The notes under the pieces: model-generated | The model's input: the letters and a program-made list of their open reading frames with translations, nothing else | Databases searched by the model: none | Told to the model about the DNA's origin: nothing | Program-made: the position numbers and the translations under genes | From: Marinobacter nauticus | Lineage (GTDB): Bacteria; Pseudomonadota; Gammaproteobacteria; Enterobacterales; Shewanellaceae | NCBI RefSeq assembly: GCF_019801015.1 | Contig: NZ_JAHVJZ010000001.1 | Span: 310,001 to 374,000 of the forward strand | DNA: 64,000 bases | Direction of reading: 5' to 3' | Shown here: positions 36,590-46,255 of the stretch, piece by piece | Layout of the letters: the number at the start of each line of letters is the position of its first letter | Numbering within the stretch: position 1 is the first letter of the stretch

Positions 36590-37729
36590 ATGAACGCTAG
36601 GCGTTTCCTTCTGGTTGGCCTGACGGCCGCCTTACTGGCAGCTTGCGGTAAAGACGCCCCGACGCAGGGACCGCCTCCGGCGGCAGAAGTGGGGGTGATC
36701 ACCCTGAAGCCACAGCCTGTCACGCTCTCGGTTCAGTTGGCGGGGCGCACCAAAGCGTCGCTGGATGCGGAGGTGCGTCCGCAAATCTCCGGCATCGTCT
36801 TGCAACAGAGCTTTGTTGAAGGCGGCATGGTGGAAGAGGGACAGCAGCTTTATCAGATCGACCCCGCCCCGTTTATTGCGGATCTTGACCGCGCGAAAGC
36901 GGATCTGGCCAAAGCGCGGGCCAACATGAAAACCGCCCGGAATCGTGCGGACCGCTACGAAAATCTGGTGGCCGCCCGTGCAGTGTCGCAACAGGATTAC
37001 GATGACGCGCTGGCCAACTTTCAACAGGCCCAGGCCGATGTCGCCACCGCCCAGGCAGCCGTTACTTCCGCCTCCATCAATCTCGATTACACCAAGGTAT
37101 ATGCACCAATAACCGGTCTGGCCGGGCGCTCCACCGTGACGGTTGGGGCGTTGGTTACGGCCAATCAGGGCGAGCCGCTGGTGACCGTGCAGCAGTTTGA
37201 CCCGATGTTCGTGGATGTAAGCGAATCCAGCCGGGCGCTGAACCGACTGCGCCGGGAGTGGGCTTCAGGTGAGCTGGTGCGTCAGGATGGTGCCAAGGTC
37301 AAACTCTATTTTGACGACAACGACCTCTACGATCAGGAGGGCGTCTTCAAGTTTGCCGACATCAATGTCGATACCGGCACCGGTACTTTTACCATTCGGA
37401 CCACCTTCCCCAATCCGGATAACGTCCTGCTTCCCGGCATGTTTGTTCGTGCTGAGCTGGTCAAAGGGGTGGTCCCTGACGGCCTTCTGGTGCCCGCCCG
37501 GGGGGTGACCCGAAATGCCAAAGGCGAAGCCACCGTTATGGTGGTGGCCAACAATACCGTCGAACAACGGGTGGTGGAGGCTGAACAGATGGTGGGCCAG
37601 TCCTGGCTGATCAGCGAAGGCCTGTCGCCCGGTGACAAGGTGATTCTGGAAGGCCTGCAATTTGTGCGCCCCGGAGTGCCGGTTGGCACCATTCGGGAAC
37701 TGGATCAGAACCCGAACCAGAAAGGCTAA
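36590..37729 (+). CDS. AcrA/MexA-type RND adaptor lipoprotein
   Basis: Periplasmic adaptor of a tripartite multidrug pump. The ATG at 36590 has GGAG seven bases upstream, so it is favoured over the ATG at 36578. The lipoprotein signal ends LLAACGKD. The 379 residues show the expected order: barrel-sandwich (AEVRPQISGIVLQQSFVEGG), a long coiled-coil hairpin (DRAKADLAKARANMKTARNR, then QQAQADVATAQAAVTSASIN), and YTKVYAPITGLAGRSTVTVG. First gene of adaptor, pump, channel in one operon. Confidence 0.94.
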   Translation: MNARRFLLVGLTAALLAACGKDAPTQGPPPAAEVGVITLKPQPVTLSVQLAGRTKASLDAEVRPQISGIVLQQSFVEGGMVEEGQQLYQIDPAPFIADLDRAKADLAKARANMKTARNRADRYENLVAARAVSQQDYDDALANFQQAQADVATAQAAVTSASINLDYTKVYAPITGLAGRSTVTVGALVTANQGEPLVTVQQFDPMFVDVSESSRALNRLRREWASGELVRQDGAKVKLYFDDNDLYDQEGVFKFADINVDTGTGTFTIRTTFPNPDNVLLPGMFVRAELVKGVVPDGLLVPARGVTRNAKGEATVMVVANNTVEQRVVEAEQMVGQSWLISEGLSPGDKVILEGLQFVRPGVPVGTIRELDQNPNQKG

Positions 37730-37738
37730 GGGGGCGTC

Positions 37739-40700
37739 ATGGCCAACTTCTTTATCGACCGCCCCGTTTTTGCCTGGGTGCTTTCCATCCTGGCGATGTT
37801 GGCCGGGGTGTTGTCGCTGCTGCAACTTCCTGTGGCGCAGTACCCCAATATTGCCCCTCCGGCGATTCAGGTTTCCGCGTTTTATCCCGGTGCTTCCGCC
37901 AAAACCGCGGAAGAAACCGTGACCCAGGTGATCGAGCAGGAACTGACTGGTCTGGACGGCCTGCGCTACATCTCCGCGGAATCGGACTCCTTCGGTAACA
38001 GCATCATCACCCTGACCTTTGAAGCGGGAACCGACCCGGACATCGCCCAGGTGCAGGTGCAGAACAAGGTTTCCGGTGCCACCGCCAAGCTGCCGGAAGT
38101 GGTGCAGCGACAGGGCGTTGTGGTGGAGAAATCCAGTGACACCTTCCTGATGGTGATCGCGTTTTTCTCCACTGACGGCAGCATGACCGACACCGACCTG
38201 TCGGACTTTGTTGCCAGTAACCTTCAGGACCCCATAAGCCGGGTTCCGGGGGTGGGCTCGGTGCAACTCTTTGGCGCCGAATACGCGATGCGGATCTGGC
38301 TCGACCCCAATCGGCTGGAAAGCTATGGCCTCAACCCCAGTGATGTCACTGCCGCCATTTCGGAGCAAAACACCCAGGTCTCCGCCGGACAATTGGGCGC
38401 GACTCCGGTGGTGGAAGGGCAGCAACTGAATGCCACCATCACCGCTCGTTCGCTGCTGCGTACCCCGCAGGAGTTTGAGCAGATCCTGCTGAAAGTGCAG
38501 GAAGACGGCTCCGAGGTGCGGATCCGCGACGTCGCCCGGGTAGAGCTGGGGGCTGCGGATTACAGCACGATTGCCCGCTACAACGGCAATCCTGCCAGTG
38601 GCATGGGGATCGCGCTGGCCACTGGTGCCAATGCGCTGGACACCATGAACGCGGTGAACGAGCGCATCGATGAACTGCGTAACCTGTTTCCACAGGGCGT
38701 GGAGATGCAGGTGCCTTATGACACCACCCCCTTTGTAAAGCTCTCCATCGAAAACGTGGTGCACACCCTGATTGAAGCCGTGGTGTTGGTGTTCCTGGTG
38801 ATGTTCCTGTTCCTGCAGAGCTTCCGGGCAACGCTGATCCCCACCATCGCCATTCCGGTGGTGGTGTTGGGCACCATGGCGGTACTGGCCGCACTGGGTT
38901 ACTCCATCAATACCCTCACCATGTTTGCGATGGTGCTGGCCATCGGCCTGTTGGTGGATGATGCCATCGTGGTGGTGGAAGGGGTTGAACGGGTGATGGA
39001 GGAGGAGGGATTGCCGCCTCTGGAAGCCACCCGCAAGTCGATGAAACAGTTGTCCGGTGCCCTGGTGGGGATCGGCATGGTGCTGTCGGCGGTGTTTGTG
39101 CCTATGGCGTTTTTTGGTGGCACCACCGGCATCATCTATCGCCAGTTCTCCATCACCATCGTCACAGCAGTGGCGCTGTCGGTGCTGGTGGCGCTGATCC
39201 TGACACCCACGCTGTGTGTTCAGCTGATGAAGCCGGGCCATGGCGGGGGATCGGATAAGGGCTTCTTTGGCTGGTTTAACCGCACCTTCGACCGCGCCAC
39301 CAACGGCTACGTGGGCCATGTGGAAGGCTTTATCAAACGCTCCGGCCGGTTGATGCTGATTTTCCTGGCGTTGGCCGCGGTAGCGGGCTATCTGATGACG
39401 CGTCTGCCCACCAGTTTCCTGCCGGATGAGGACCAGGGGGTGATGATTGGCATGGTGATGCTGCCCACCGGGTCCACCCAGGGTCAGACCGTCGAAGTGC
39501 TGAAAAAGGCGGAAGACTACTTCCTGGAAAATGAGACGGAAGCGGTGGCGTCGGTGTTCTCGGTGGCGGGCTTCAGTTTCGCGGGGCGGGGGGCCAACGC
39601 CGGTATCCTGTTTATGAACCTGGTGCCCTTTGAGGAGCGCACCACCAAAGCCACCTCAGTCTGGGCGGTGATGGGCAGGGCACAGGCCGCGTTCTCGCGC
39701 ATCAAAGAAGCGATGGTGTTTGTGTTTGCGCCACCGGCCATCATCGAACTGGGTACCGCGACCGGCTTTGATATGTACCTGCAGGACCGCACCGGTCAGG
39801 GCCACGCCACTCTGATGCAGGGACGTAACCAGTTGCTCGGTATGGCGATGCAAAACCCCAATCTGGCGAACGTCCGGCCCAATGGTCTGGATGACACCCC
39901 GCAGTTTGTGATTGAGATTGATCAGCTCAAAGCGGAAGCGCTGGGGGTCAGCATCAACGACATCAACAACACCCTTTCTACCGCCTTTGGCAGTACCTAC
40001 GTCAACGACTTTATCGACCGGGGCAGGGTAAAGCAGGTGTACGTGCAGTCTGATGCCGGGTACCGGATGGTGCCCGGGGACATTGACTATTGGTACGTCC
40101 GCAATGGTCAGGGCGAGATGGTGCCGCTGAAGGCGATCACCACCACCCGCTGGGAGTTTGGCTCACCGCGGCTGGAGCGCTTTAACGGCGTATCGGCGAT
40201 GCAGATCCAGGGGGAGCCCCGGCCCGGCATCAGTACCGGCGTGGCGATGAGCACCATGGAGCAGTTGGTCAGCCAGTTGCCCAATAACCTCAATGTGGCC
40301 TGGACCGGCCTGTCCTACGAGGAGCGGGAAGCGGGCGGACAGGCGGGGGCACTGTATGTGCTCTCCATTCTGATCGTGTTCCTGTGTCTGGCGGCCTTGT
40401 ACGAGAGCTGGAGCGTGCCCTTTGCGGTGGTTCTGGTGGTGCCTCTGGGGGTACTGGGCGCGGTGATTGCCACCGGATTGCGCGGGCTGGATAACGACGT
40501 GTACTTCCAGGTAGGCCTGCTGACCACCGTCGGCCTATCGGCCAAGAACGCCATTATGATCGTCGAGTTTGCCAAACAGTATTTTGAAGAGGGGGCGGAC
40601 ATGGTCCATGCGGCGCTGCACGCCGCGCGGGTGCGTCTGCGCCCGATCCTGATGACTTCACTGGCGTTTGGCTTTGGCGTACTGCCGTTGGCGCTTTCCG

Positions 40701-40864
40701 CCGGGGCCGGCTCCGGTGCTCAGAACGCGGTGGGTACCGGCGTCATTGGCGGAGTGATCACAGCCACCTTCCTCGGGGTGTTCTTTGTGCCCCTGTTCTT
40801 TGTGGTGGTCAGTCGCATTGCCCATCGTAAGAACACTCAGAAACCGGTGGAGGAGGGCGCATGA
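37739..40864 (+). CDS. AcrB/MexB-type RND multidrug transporter
   Basis: Proton-coupled drug exporter of 1041 residues, the usual length of hydrophobe/amphiphile efflux RND pumps. The start [20 protein letters not shown] is typical. The relay helix has [20 protein letters not shown] with paired aspartates. [20 protein letters not shown] and [20 protein letters not shown] are family landmarks. It probably forms the pump with the adaptor and channel genes on either side. Substrates are probably diverse lipophilic compounds; none can be read from sequence. Confidence 0.96.
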   Translation: MANFFIDRPVFAWVLSILAMLAGVLSLLQLPVAQYPNIAPPAIQVSAFYPGASAKTAEETVTQVIEQELTGLDGLRYISAESDSFGNSIITLTFEAGTDPDIAQVQVQNKVSGATAKLPEVVQRQGVVVEKSSDTFLMVIAFFSTDGSMTDTDLSDFVASNLQDPISRVPGVGSVQLFGAEYAMRIWLDPNRLESYGLNPSDVTAAISEQNTQVSAGQLGATPVVEGQQLNATITARSLLRTPQEFEQILLKVQEDGSEVRIRDVARVELGAADYSTIARYNGNPASGMGIALATGANALDTMNAVNERIDELRNLFPQGVEMQVPYDTTPFVKLSIENVVHTLIEAVVLVFLVMFLFLQSFRATLIPTIAIPVVVLGTMAVLAALGYSINTLTMFAMVLAIGLLVDDAIVVVEGVERVMEEEGLPPLEATRKSMKQLSGALVGIGMVLSAVFVPMAFFGGTTGIIYRQFSITIVTAVALSVLVALILTPTLCVQLMKPGHGGGSDKGFFGWFNRTFDRATNGYVGHVEGFIKRSGRLMLIFLALAAVAGYLMTRLPTSFLPDEDQGVMIGMVMLPTGSTQGQTVEVLKKAEDYFLENETEAVASVFSVAGFSFAGRGANAGILFMNLVPFEERTTKATSVWAVMGRAQAAFSRIKEAMVFVFAPPAIIELGTATGFDMYLQDRTGQGHATLMQGRNQLLGMAMQNPNLANVRPNGLDDTPQFVIEIDQLKAEALGVSINDINNTLSTAFGSTYVNDFIDRGRVKQVYVQSDAGYRMVPGDIDYWYVRNGQGEMVPLKAITTTRWEFGSPRLERFNGVSAMQIQGEPRPGISTGVAMSTMEQLVSQLPNNLNVAWTGLSYEEREAGGQAGALYVLSILIVFLCLAALYESWSVPFAVVLVVPLGVLGAVIATGLRGLDNDVYFQVGLLTTVGLSAKNAIMIVEFAKQYFEEGADMVHAALHAARVRLRPILMTSLAFGFGVLPLALSAGAGSGAQNAVGTGVIGGVITATFLGVFFVPLFFVVVSRIAHRKNTQKPVEEGA

Positions 40865-42309
40865 AGCAGCATTGGATTGCGGCGACCGTCGCCGCCGGGC
40901 TCATCAGCGGTTGCAGCATGGCACCGGACTACGAAACGCCGCCGGCACCGGTGGAGGAGCTCTGGCCCCTCAGCGCTGGCGAGTCGGACCTTGGCAACAG
41001 CGCCATCGAAGATTGGCGTACCTTTGTGCTGGATCCCCGTCTTCAGGTTCTGATCGAGCGTTCCCTTGAGCACAACCGGGACCTGCGGGTTGCGATTCAG
41101 ACGTTGCGCCGGGCGGAAGCCCTGTATGGCGTGCAGCGTTCCGAGAAGTTTCCCAATATTGACCTTGGCGTCGGAGCCAGCAATCAGCGGGTAGGCGAAG
41201 CGGTGACCGGCGGTGCCAGCCGGGTGGACCGTCAGTACAGTGTCGACATCGGCATGACCGGTTTTGAGATCGATTTCTGGGGCCGGTTGGCGAGTCTGGA
41301 AGAGCAGGCTTTGCAGAACTACCTGGCCACGGAAGAAGCGCGGCGCAACACCCACATCGCCGTGGTCAGCCAGGTGATCACCGCCTATCTGACTCTGGCG
41401 GCAGACCGGGCGCTGCTCAACCTGGCCCGGGAAACCCTGAACACCCAGAGCGCGTCACTGGAACTGACTCAGCGCAGTTTTGACAACGGCGTGGCCACCG
41501 GGCTGGATGTGGCCCAGGCACAGGTCACCGTGGCGATAGCGCAGGTGGATGTGGCCAACTTCTCCAACCGGGTTGCGGCGGACATCAACGCCCTGGCGGT
41601 GCTGGTGGGCACCGGTTATGACCCGATCCTGCTGCCGGATGGCAGCCGCGAGATTGAACTGGGCCTGGTGCAGGTGGGGATGCCCTCCGCCATGCTGATG
41701 CAACGTCCGGACATTCGTTCTGCCGAACACAGCCTCAGAGCGGCCAACGCCAATATTGGTGCGGCCCGCGCGGCGTTCTTCCCCAACATCTCGCTGACGG
41801 CGACGGCGGGATTTCTCAGCGGCGATCTGGATGACCTGTTTGACGGCGATGCCCGCGCCTGGAACTTCACCCCGACCCTGACACAGCCGATTTTTCACTG
41901 GGGCGAACTGACCAACAATCTGGAAGCCACCCGTGCTGAGCGCGAGATCGCGCTGGCTCAGTACGAGCAGACAATTCAACTGGCGTTTCAGGAAGTGGCG
42001 GATGCGCTGGCGGCCCGCCGTAATCTGGCCGACCAGTTCGTCGCCCAGCAGCAACTGGTGGCGGCGTACCAGGACAGTTATGAGCTGTCGGACTTACGGT
42101 TCCGACAGGGCGTGGACAACTTCTTCTCTGTGCTGGATTCCCAGCGTAACTTCTACCAGGCGGAGCAGGACCTGATCAGCCTGCGGCTTAGCCAGCAGGC
42201 CAATCTGGTGGCCCTGTTCAAGGCCATGGGAGGCGGCTGGGTCGGCAGCCTCCAGGCTGCGCCTCCTGCGGAAGCGGGTGCCGACGAAGAAGGCTCTGAG
42301 ACACCTTGA
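40861..42309 (+). CDS. OprM/NodT-type outer-membrane efflux channel
   Basis: TolC-fold lipoprotein that forms the exit duct of the RND pump. The lipobox ISGC anchors Cys18 in [18 protein letters not shown]. The 482 residues contain the two OEP repeats, with [20 protein letters not shown] and [20 protein letters not shown] as hallmarks. Its ATG overlaps the pump stop by four bases (ATGA), implying translational coupling. It could also serve the other RND pump of this region, whose operon lacks a channel gene. Confidence 0.95.
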   Translation: MKQHWIAATVAAGLISGCSMAPDYETPPAPVEELWPLSAGESDLGNSAIEDWRTFVLDPRLQVLIERSLEHNRDLRVAIQTLRRAEALYGVQRSEKFPNIDLGVGASNQRVGEAVTGGASRVDRQYSVDIGMTGFEIDFWGRLASLEEQALQNYLATEEARRNTHIAVVSQVITAYLTLAADRALLNLARETLNTQSASLELTQRSFDNGVATGLDVAQAQVTVAIAQVDVANFSNRVAADINALAVLVGTGYDPILLPDGSREIELGLVQVGMPSAMLMQRPDIRSAEHSLRAANANIGAARAAFFPNISLTATAGFLSGDLDDLFDGDARAWNFTPTLTQPIFHWGELTNNLEATRAEREIALAQYEQTIQLAFQEVADALAARRNLADQFVAQQQLVAAYQDSYELSDLRFRQGVDNFFSVLDSQRNFYQAEQDLISLRLSQQANLVALFKAMGGGWVGSLQAAPPAEAGADEEGSETP

Positions 42310-42347
42310 CTACACTTAAATCGACAGCGATTTATGGGAGACGATGT

Positions 42348-42557
42348 ATGCTTTTGCGTGACACCCAATCTGGCGATCTGGTTGAAGTGATGGACACTTC
42401 GGCACTGGTAAATCCCTTTGCTGAAAAGGTAATGGTGCAGTTCCAATGCGGGCAGGACCTGCCCGATCCGGAGATTTGCACCAAGGACCACCTGGTGTTC
42501 CCCTCCGGAGAAACCCTGCCTGAGTGCTGGCGGAACGGACATTACCGTACCGGATAA
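42348..42557 (+). CDS. Small conserved-looking protein, unknown
   Basis: A 69-residue cytoplasmic protein: MLLRDTQSGDLVEVMDTSAL, then VNPFAEKVMVQFQCGQDLPD. GGGAGACGATGT supplies the ribosome site for the ATG at 42348, so the frame upstream is rejected. It recalls small proteins in Shewanella-type genomes sometimes labelled acetyltransferase, but it is far too short for that activity. It ends at a strong terminator, which also closes the efflux operon. Confidence 0.68.
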   Translation: MLLRDTQSGDLVEVMDTSALVNPFAEKVMVQFQCGQDLPDPEICTKDHLVFPSGETLPECWRNGHYRTG

Positions 42558-42563
42558 AAAAGT

Positions 42564-42591
42564 AAGCCCCCGAAGTCGGGGGCTTTTTTGT
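42564..42591. terminator. Terminator after the efflux operon
   Basis: AAGCCCCCGA and TCGGGGGCTT form a ten-base stem. A T-run on the plus strand and an A-run on the left let it also serve the convergent superoxide-reductase-like gene. Confidence 0.93.
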
Positions 42592-42596
42592 GGCGG

Positions 42597-43016
42597 TTAC
42601 ACCTCAATCATATTGAGCCACACATCGTGCTTATTGCACATGCTGAGGGCATAGAGCGGCCCGCTGTACCCGGCCAGCGCGTACTCGGAGATCGGGGCCG
42701 CGTCTTTCATCGGATCGAACATCCGCTCATCGATGTAGTTGAAGTCGGCATCCAGCAGCGTGTGTTTAACGATGTAGTGCTCATAGCCCTTCATCTCATG
42801 GCCGGTGATCACCTTGATCTTACCGGCGTCCTTGTCCACTTCGATCACCGGCAGATGACCGGCCACCTTTTTACTCCAGCGTCCGGGCGCGTCCTTGGTG
42901 TAATACACACCGCCGGCCATCGGCGAGCCCTGAACCCCTGCCAGAACCTGCCTTGGTGCCACCAGCGTTGCGGCTGCGCCTACCAGCCCAAGCCGAATCA
43001 GTTCACGTCTTTGCAT
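42597..43016 (-). CDS. Exported superoxide-reductase-like protein (desulfoferrodoxin family)
   Basis: Desulfoferrodoxin-fold protein of 139 residues when started at the ATG at 43016, which has GGGAGA before it. The N-terminus MQRRELIRLGLVGAAATLVA looks like a twin-arginine export signal. The mature part keeps the mononuclear iron ligands of superoxide reductase: His54 (AGHLPVIEV), His73 (GHEM), His80 (YEHYIV), Cys127 and His130 (MCNKHDVW). Superoxide reductases turn superoxide into peroxide. The Lys that normally sits beside the first His is shifted, so activity is not certain. Its gene diverges from fumarase. Confidence 0.83.
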   Translation of the reverse strand: MQRRELIRLGLVGAAATLVAPRQVLAGVQGSPMAGGVYYTKDAPGRWSKKVAGHLPVIEVDKDAGKIKVITGHEMKGYEHYIVKHTLLDADFNYIDERMFDPMKDAAPISEYALAGYSGPLYALSMCNKHDVWLNMIEV

Positions 43017-43300
43017 CGTTGATCTCCCATTGCTCACATAGGCAGGCATCCCCGCCTGACATTTTTGCTCTTCTAGTGGTGGCACATGGATTCAGGGTTG
43101 TCCATTTAATGAACAGCTTGAGGCCTGGAGAGGTCTCTATAAGAGGGAGGCGGTGCTGTGATAACGGATAAGGCTGAGCCGAGCGTGACCCGGATCAAAC
43201 TCTGGCCCCATGCAGTCTGGGGCGTTATCATAGGCGCCACTTCCAAATACCTATAAAAACACTGGCATAGCAAAAGGGCGGGACGCCCGTGGAGTACAGA

Positions 43301-44815
43301 ATGGCCGTGATCCAGAAAGAGCACTTTGTGAGCTCAGTAGCGGATGCCTTGCAATACATCTCCTACTACCACCCCAAAGACTTCATCGACGCCTTGACCG
43401 AGGCGCACGCCAGGGAGATCAATCCGGCGGCGAAAGACGCCATGGCGCAGATCCTGATCAACAGTCGCATGAGCGCCCAGGGCCATCGTCCGCTGTGCCA
43501 GGACACCGGCATCGTCACCTGTTTTGTGAAGATCGGCATGCAGGTTCAGTGGGACAGTGACCTGACCGTCCAGGAGATGGTGGACGAAGGCGTTCGCCGT
43601 GCCTACTCCAACCCGGATAACCCGTTGCGTGCCTCCATCGTGGCTGACCCAGCCGGCGCCCGTAAAAACACCAAAGATAACGCCCCTGCGGTGGTCCACA
43701 TCGACATGGTGCCCGGCGATACCGTTGAGGTGATGATCGCGGCCAAGGGCGGCGGCTCCGAAAACAAATCCAAGATGGTGATGCTCAACCCCTCCGACGA
43801 CATCGCCGAGTGGGTAGAGAAAACCCTGCCCACCATGGGCGCTGGCTGGTGCCCGCCGGGCATGCTGGGTATCGGCATTGGTGGCACCGCTGAAAAAGCC
43901 GCGGTGATGGCCAAAGAAGCGCTGATGGAGCACATCGACATCCACGAACTGCAGGCTCGTGGTGCCGAAACCACCGAAGAGAAACTGCGTCTGGAGATCT
44001 TTGATCGTGCCAATAAGCTGGGCATCGGCGCCCAGGGCCTCGGCGGCCTGACCACGGTGCTGGATGTGAAGATCAAATCCGCACCGACCCACGCGGCCTC
44101 CAAGCCGGTGGTGATGATCCCCAACTGCGCCGCCACCCGCCACGTGCACTTCCATCTGGATGGTACCGGCGTTGCAGAGTTGCCGGTGCCCAAACTGGAA
44201 GATTGGCCGGAAGTGACTCAGGAAGCGGGCGACAACGTCAAGCGCGTGTTCCTGGACAACATCAGCAAAGAGGAGCAGCAAAGCTGGAAAGCCGGCGATG
44301 TGCTGCTGCTGAACGGCAAGATCCTGACCGGTCGTGACGCGGCCCACAAGCGCATCAAGGACCTGCTGGATTCCGGTGAAGGCCTGCCGGAAGGCGTGGA
44401 CTTTAAAGGCCGCTTTATCTACTACGTCGGCCCGGTGGATGCGGTGGGCGATGAAGTGGTGGGCCCGGCCGGCCCGACCACGGCGACCCGCATGGACAAG
44501 TTTACCGAGCAGATGCTGTCCGAAACCGGCCTGATGGGCATGATCGGCAAAGCCGAGCGTGGCCCGGCCACCGTGCAAAGCATCGCCAACCACAAATCGG
44601 TGTACCTGATGGCCGTTGGCGGTGCCGCTTATCTGGTGGCCAAGGCGATCAAGAAGTCCCGCGTGGTGGCCTTCGAAGAGCTTGGCATGGAAGCGATCTA
44701 CGAGTTTGAAGTGGAAGACATGCCGGTCACCGTAGCGGTGGATTCCACCGGCAACAACGTTCACGAAACCGGGCCCGCTTTCTGGCGTGGCCAGATAGCT
44801 GAACTGGCAGAGTAA
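43301..44815 (+). CDS. Fumarate hydratase, class I (iron-sulfur)
   Basis: Interconverts fumarate and malate in the TCA cycle with an oxygen-sensitive [4Fe-4S] cluster. The ATG at 43301 has GGAG seven bases upstream; 504 residues. Both halves of the single-chain class I enzyme are present: the alpha-type N-terminus (MAQILINSRMSAQGHRPLCQ, DTGIV; MVPGDTVEVMIAAKGGGSEN) and the beta-type C-terminus (ILTGRDAAHKRIKDLLDSG, YYVGPVDAVGDEVVGPAGPT). Cluster cysteines are visible in PLCQDTG and PNCAATRH. Single gene with a strong terminator. Confidence 0.95.
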   Translation: MAVIQKEHFVSSVADALQYISYYHPKDFIDALTEAHAREINPAAKDAMAQILINSRMSAQGHRPLCQDTGIVTCFVKIGMQVQWDSDLTVQEMVDEGVRRAYSNPDNPLRASIVADPAGARKNTKDNAPAVVHIDMVPGDTVEVMIAAKGGGSENKSKMVMLNPSDDIAEWVEKTLPTMGAGWCPPGMLGIGIGGTAEKAAVMAKEALMEHIDIHELQARGAETTEEKLRLEIFDRANKLGIGAQGLGGLTTVLDVKIKSAPTHAASKPVVMIPNCAATRHVHFHLDGTGVAELPVPKLEDWPEVTQEAGDNVKRVFLDNISKEEQQSWKAGDVLLLNGKILTGRDAAHKRIKDLLDSGEGLPEGVDFKGRFIYYVGPVDAVGDEVVGPAGPTTATRMDKFTEQMLSETGLMGMIGKAERGPATVQSIANHKSVYLMAVGGAAYLVAKAIKKSRVVAFEELGMEAIYEFEVEDMPVTVAVDSTGNNVHETGPAFWRGQIAELAE

Positions 44816-44819
44816 TCCC

Positions 44820-44847
44820 AAGGCCCCGATTAACGGGGCCTTTTTTG
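44820..44847 (+). terminator. Terminator of fumarase gene
   Basis: AAGGCCCCG and CGGGGCCTT form a nine-base stem around ATTAA, followed by TTTT and T-rich DNA, directly after the stop. Confidence 0.93.
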
Positions 44848-44893
44848 TGGGCTGAGCAATACTGTATTGATTCCGTTTGCGCCAGGAGCCGAC

Positions 44894-46111
44894 ATGGACA
44901 CACTTACGCTGCTAGGTCAGGTGCTTGCTTTTGTCACCATGGTGATGGCCGGCGCTCTTCTGAACCGGCTGACCGGCCTTGAGATCACGCTGGCCTGTCT
45001 GGCCAGTGGCGTCGGTGCGGGTTTGCTGATCACCGGCCTTGGCCTGGATGTAGGGCTGCGGGCGGAATACGTGCAGGACCAGGTGTTTTACCTGTTTCTG
45101 CCGATCCTGATCTTCCACGCGGCCTGGTCGCTGCCGCCGTCGATGTTGCGGCTCTGGGCGGGTAAGGCGCTGTTTCTCGCCACCGTAGGTGTGCTGTTGA
45201 CCGGTGCTATCTGCGCTTTTGTGATCTGGTGGGCGATTGGCCATCCCACTGGCCTGCCACTGATGATGGCGGCGTTGACCGGGGCGATTCTGGCGGCGAC
45301 CGACCCGGTCGCGGTGGTGGCGACGCTGAACCGGCTGCACGCGCCCAAGGATCTGGCCACTCTGTTCGAAGCCGAGAGTCTGCTCAACGACGCCACTGCG
45401 GTGGTGCTGTTTGCCCTGGTGATGGGGATCGTTCAGCAGGAGATGGACGACCCATCGGTACTGGGCGTCATCATCGAGTTTTGCGTGGTGTTCTTTGGGG
45501 GCATCGCCGTGGGTGCCGCACTGGGCTGGCTGGGGCAGGGGATGGTGCGGCTGCTGGCGCGGGAAGACCTGGGGATGATCACCCTGCTGCTGCTCGCCTT
45601 TGGCAGTTTTTTTGTGGCGGAGCACTGGTTCCATGTTTCCGGCATCATGGCGTCCGCCAGTGCAGCACTGGTGTGCCGGGCCGGCCTGGCCCGGGCAGAG
45701 TCCGCCGCCATACCCAAACTGAGCAACGGACTGGAGTGGTTCGGGCTGTTGTTCAATCTGCTGATCTTCTGCCTGATGGGGCTGGTCATCACCTTCGATA
45801 TGTTCCTCGAGCGCTACTGGGCGATGGCCATCGCCATTGCCGCGGCACTGATTGGCCGTTTTGCTTCGGTCTATCTTTGCCAGGGCATTCTGACCCTGTG
45901 CGGGCGGCCATTACCCGGTGGCTGGCCGCTGCTGCTCAGCTGGGGCGGCCTGCGCGGCGCCATCGCCATTGCCCTGGTGCTGTCATTGCCGGTGGCCCTG
46001 CCGGGCTGGTGGACGGTGCAGTCGATGGTGTTCGCCGTGGTGCTGTTTTCCCTGCTGGTTCAGGGCACCACTTTTGCGCCGTTGCTGCGGCGTCATCTGG
46101 ATTCGGTATAA
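44894..46111 (+). CDS. Cation/proton antiporter, CPA1 (NHE) type
   Basis: Inner-membrane Na+(K+)/H+ exchanger of 405 residues. The ATG at 44894 follows AGGAG at five bases. The CPA1 signatures are clear: GAILAATDPVAVVATLNRLH and the ion-binding FEAESLLNDATAVVLFALVM (Asn-Asp pair). About twelve hydrophobic helices end in LVQGTTFAPLLRRHLDSV, so there is no large regulatory tail. It exports Na+ or K+ to hold cytoplasmic pH. It has no sequence relation to NhaB at the window start. Confidence 0.92.
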   Translation: MDTLTLLGQVLAFVTMVMAGALLNRLTGLEITLACLASGVGAGLLITGLGLDVGLRAEYVQDQVFYLFLPILIFHAAWSLPPSMLRLWAGKALFLATVGVLLTGAICAFVIWWAIGHPTGLPLMMAALTGAILAATDPVAVVATLNRLHAPKDLATLFEAESLLNDATAVVLFALVMGIVQQEMDDPSVLGVIIEFCVVFFGGIAVGAALGWLGQGMVRLLAREDLGMITLLLLAFGSFFVAEHWFHVSGIMASASAALVCRAGLARAESAAIPKLSNGLEWFGLLFNLLIFCLMGLVITFDMFLERYWAMAIAIAAALIGRFASVYLCQGILTLCGRPLPGGWPLLLSWGGLRGAIAIALVLSLPVALPGWWTVQSMVFAVVLFSLLVQGTTFAPLLRRHLDSV

Positions 46112-46255
46112 ATCCCTGACAGTTGCGCTGGCACCGCCTGTAGTCACAAGGTTGCACATGGGTTGCAAGCGTGGAAAAGTATGGGGTCAGGAACCCGACG
46201 GGTCTGAGTAGGGCGGGGCGCTCCCGCCCGCCGTGAAATAGTGGGAACAATAACA

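Noticed and set aside
37265-39319. 684-codon minus-strand ORF opposite the RND pump
   Set aside because: Extremely His/Gln-rich reverse-strand artefact, with clear pump genes on the plus strand.
43184-43240. A third TAGGCGCC-containing site with a CRP-like dyad upstream of fumarase
   Set aside because: The palindrome matches only 8 of 10 bases, the spacing (44) and order differ from the other two promoters, and no -35/-10 pair fits the same register. GGCGCC is common in this genome's terminators.
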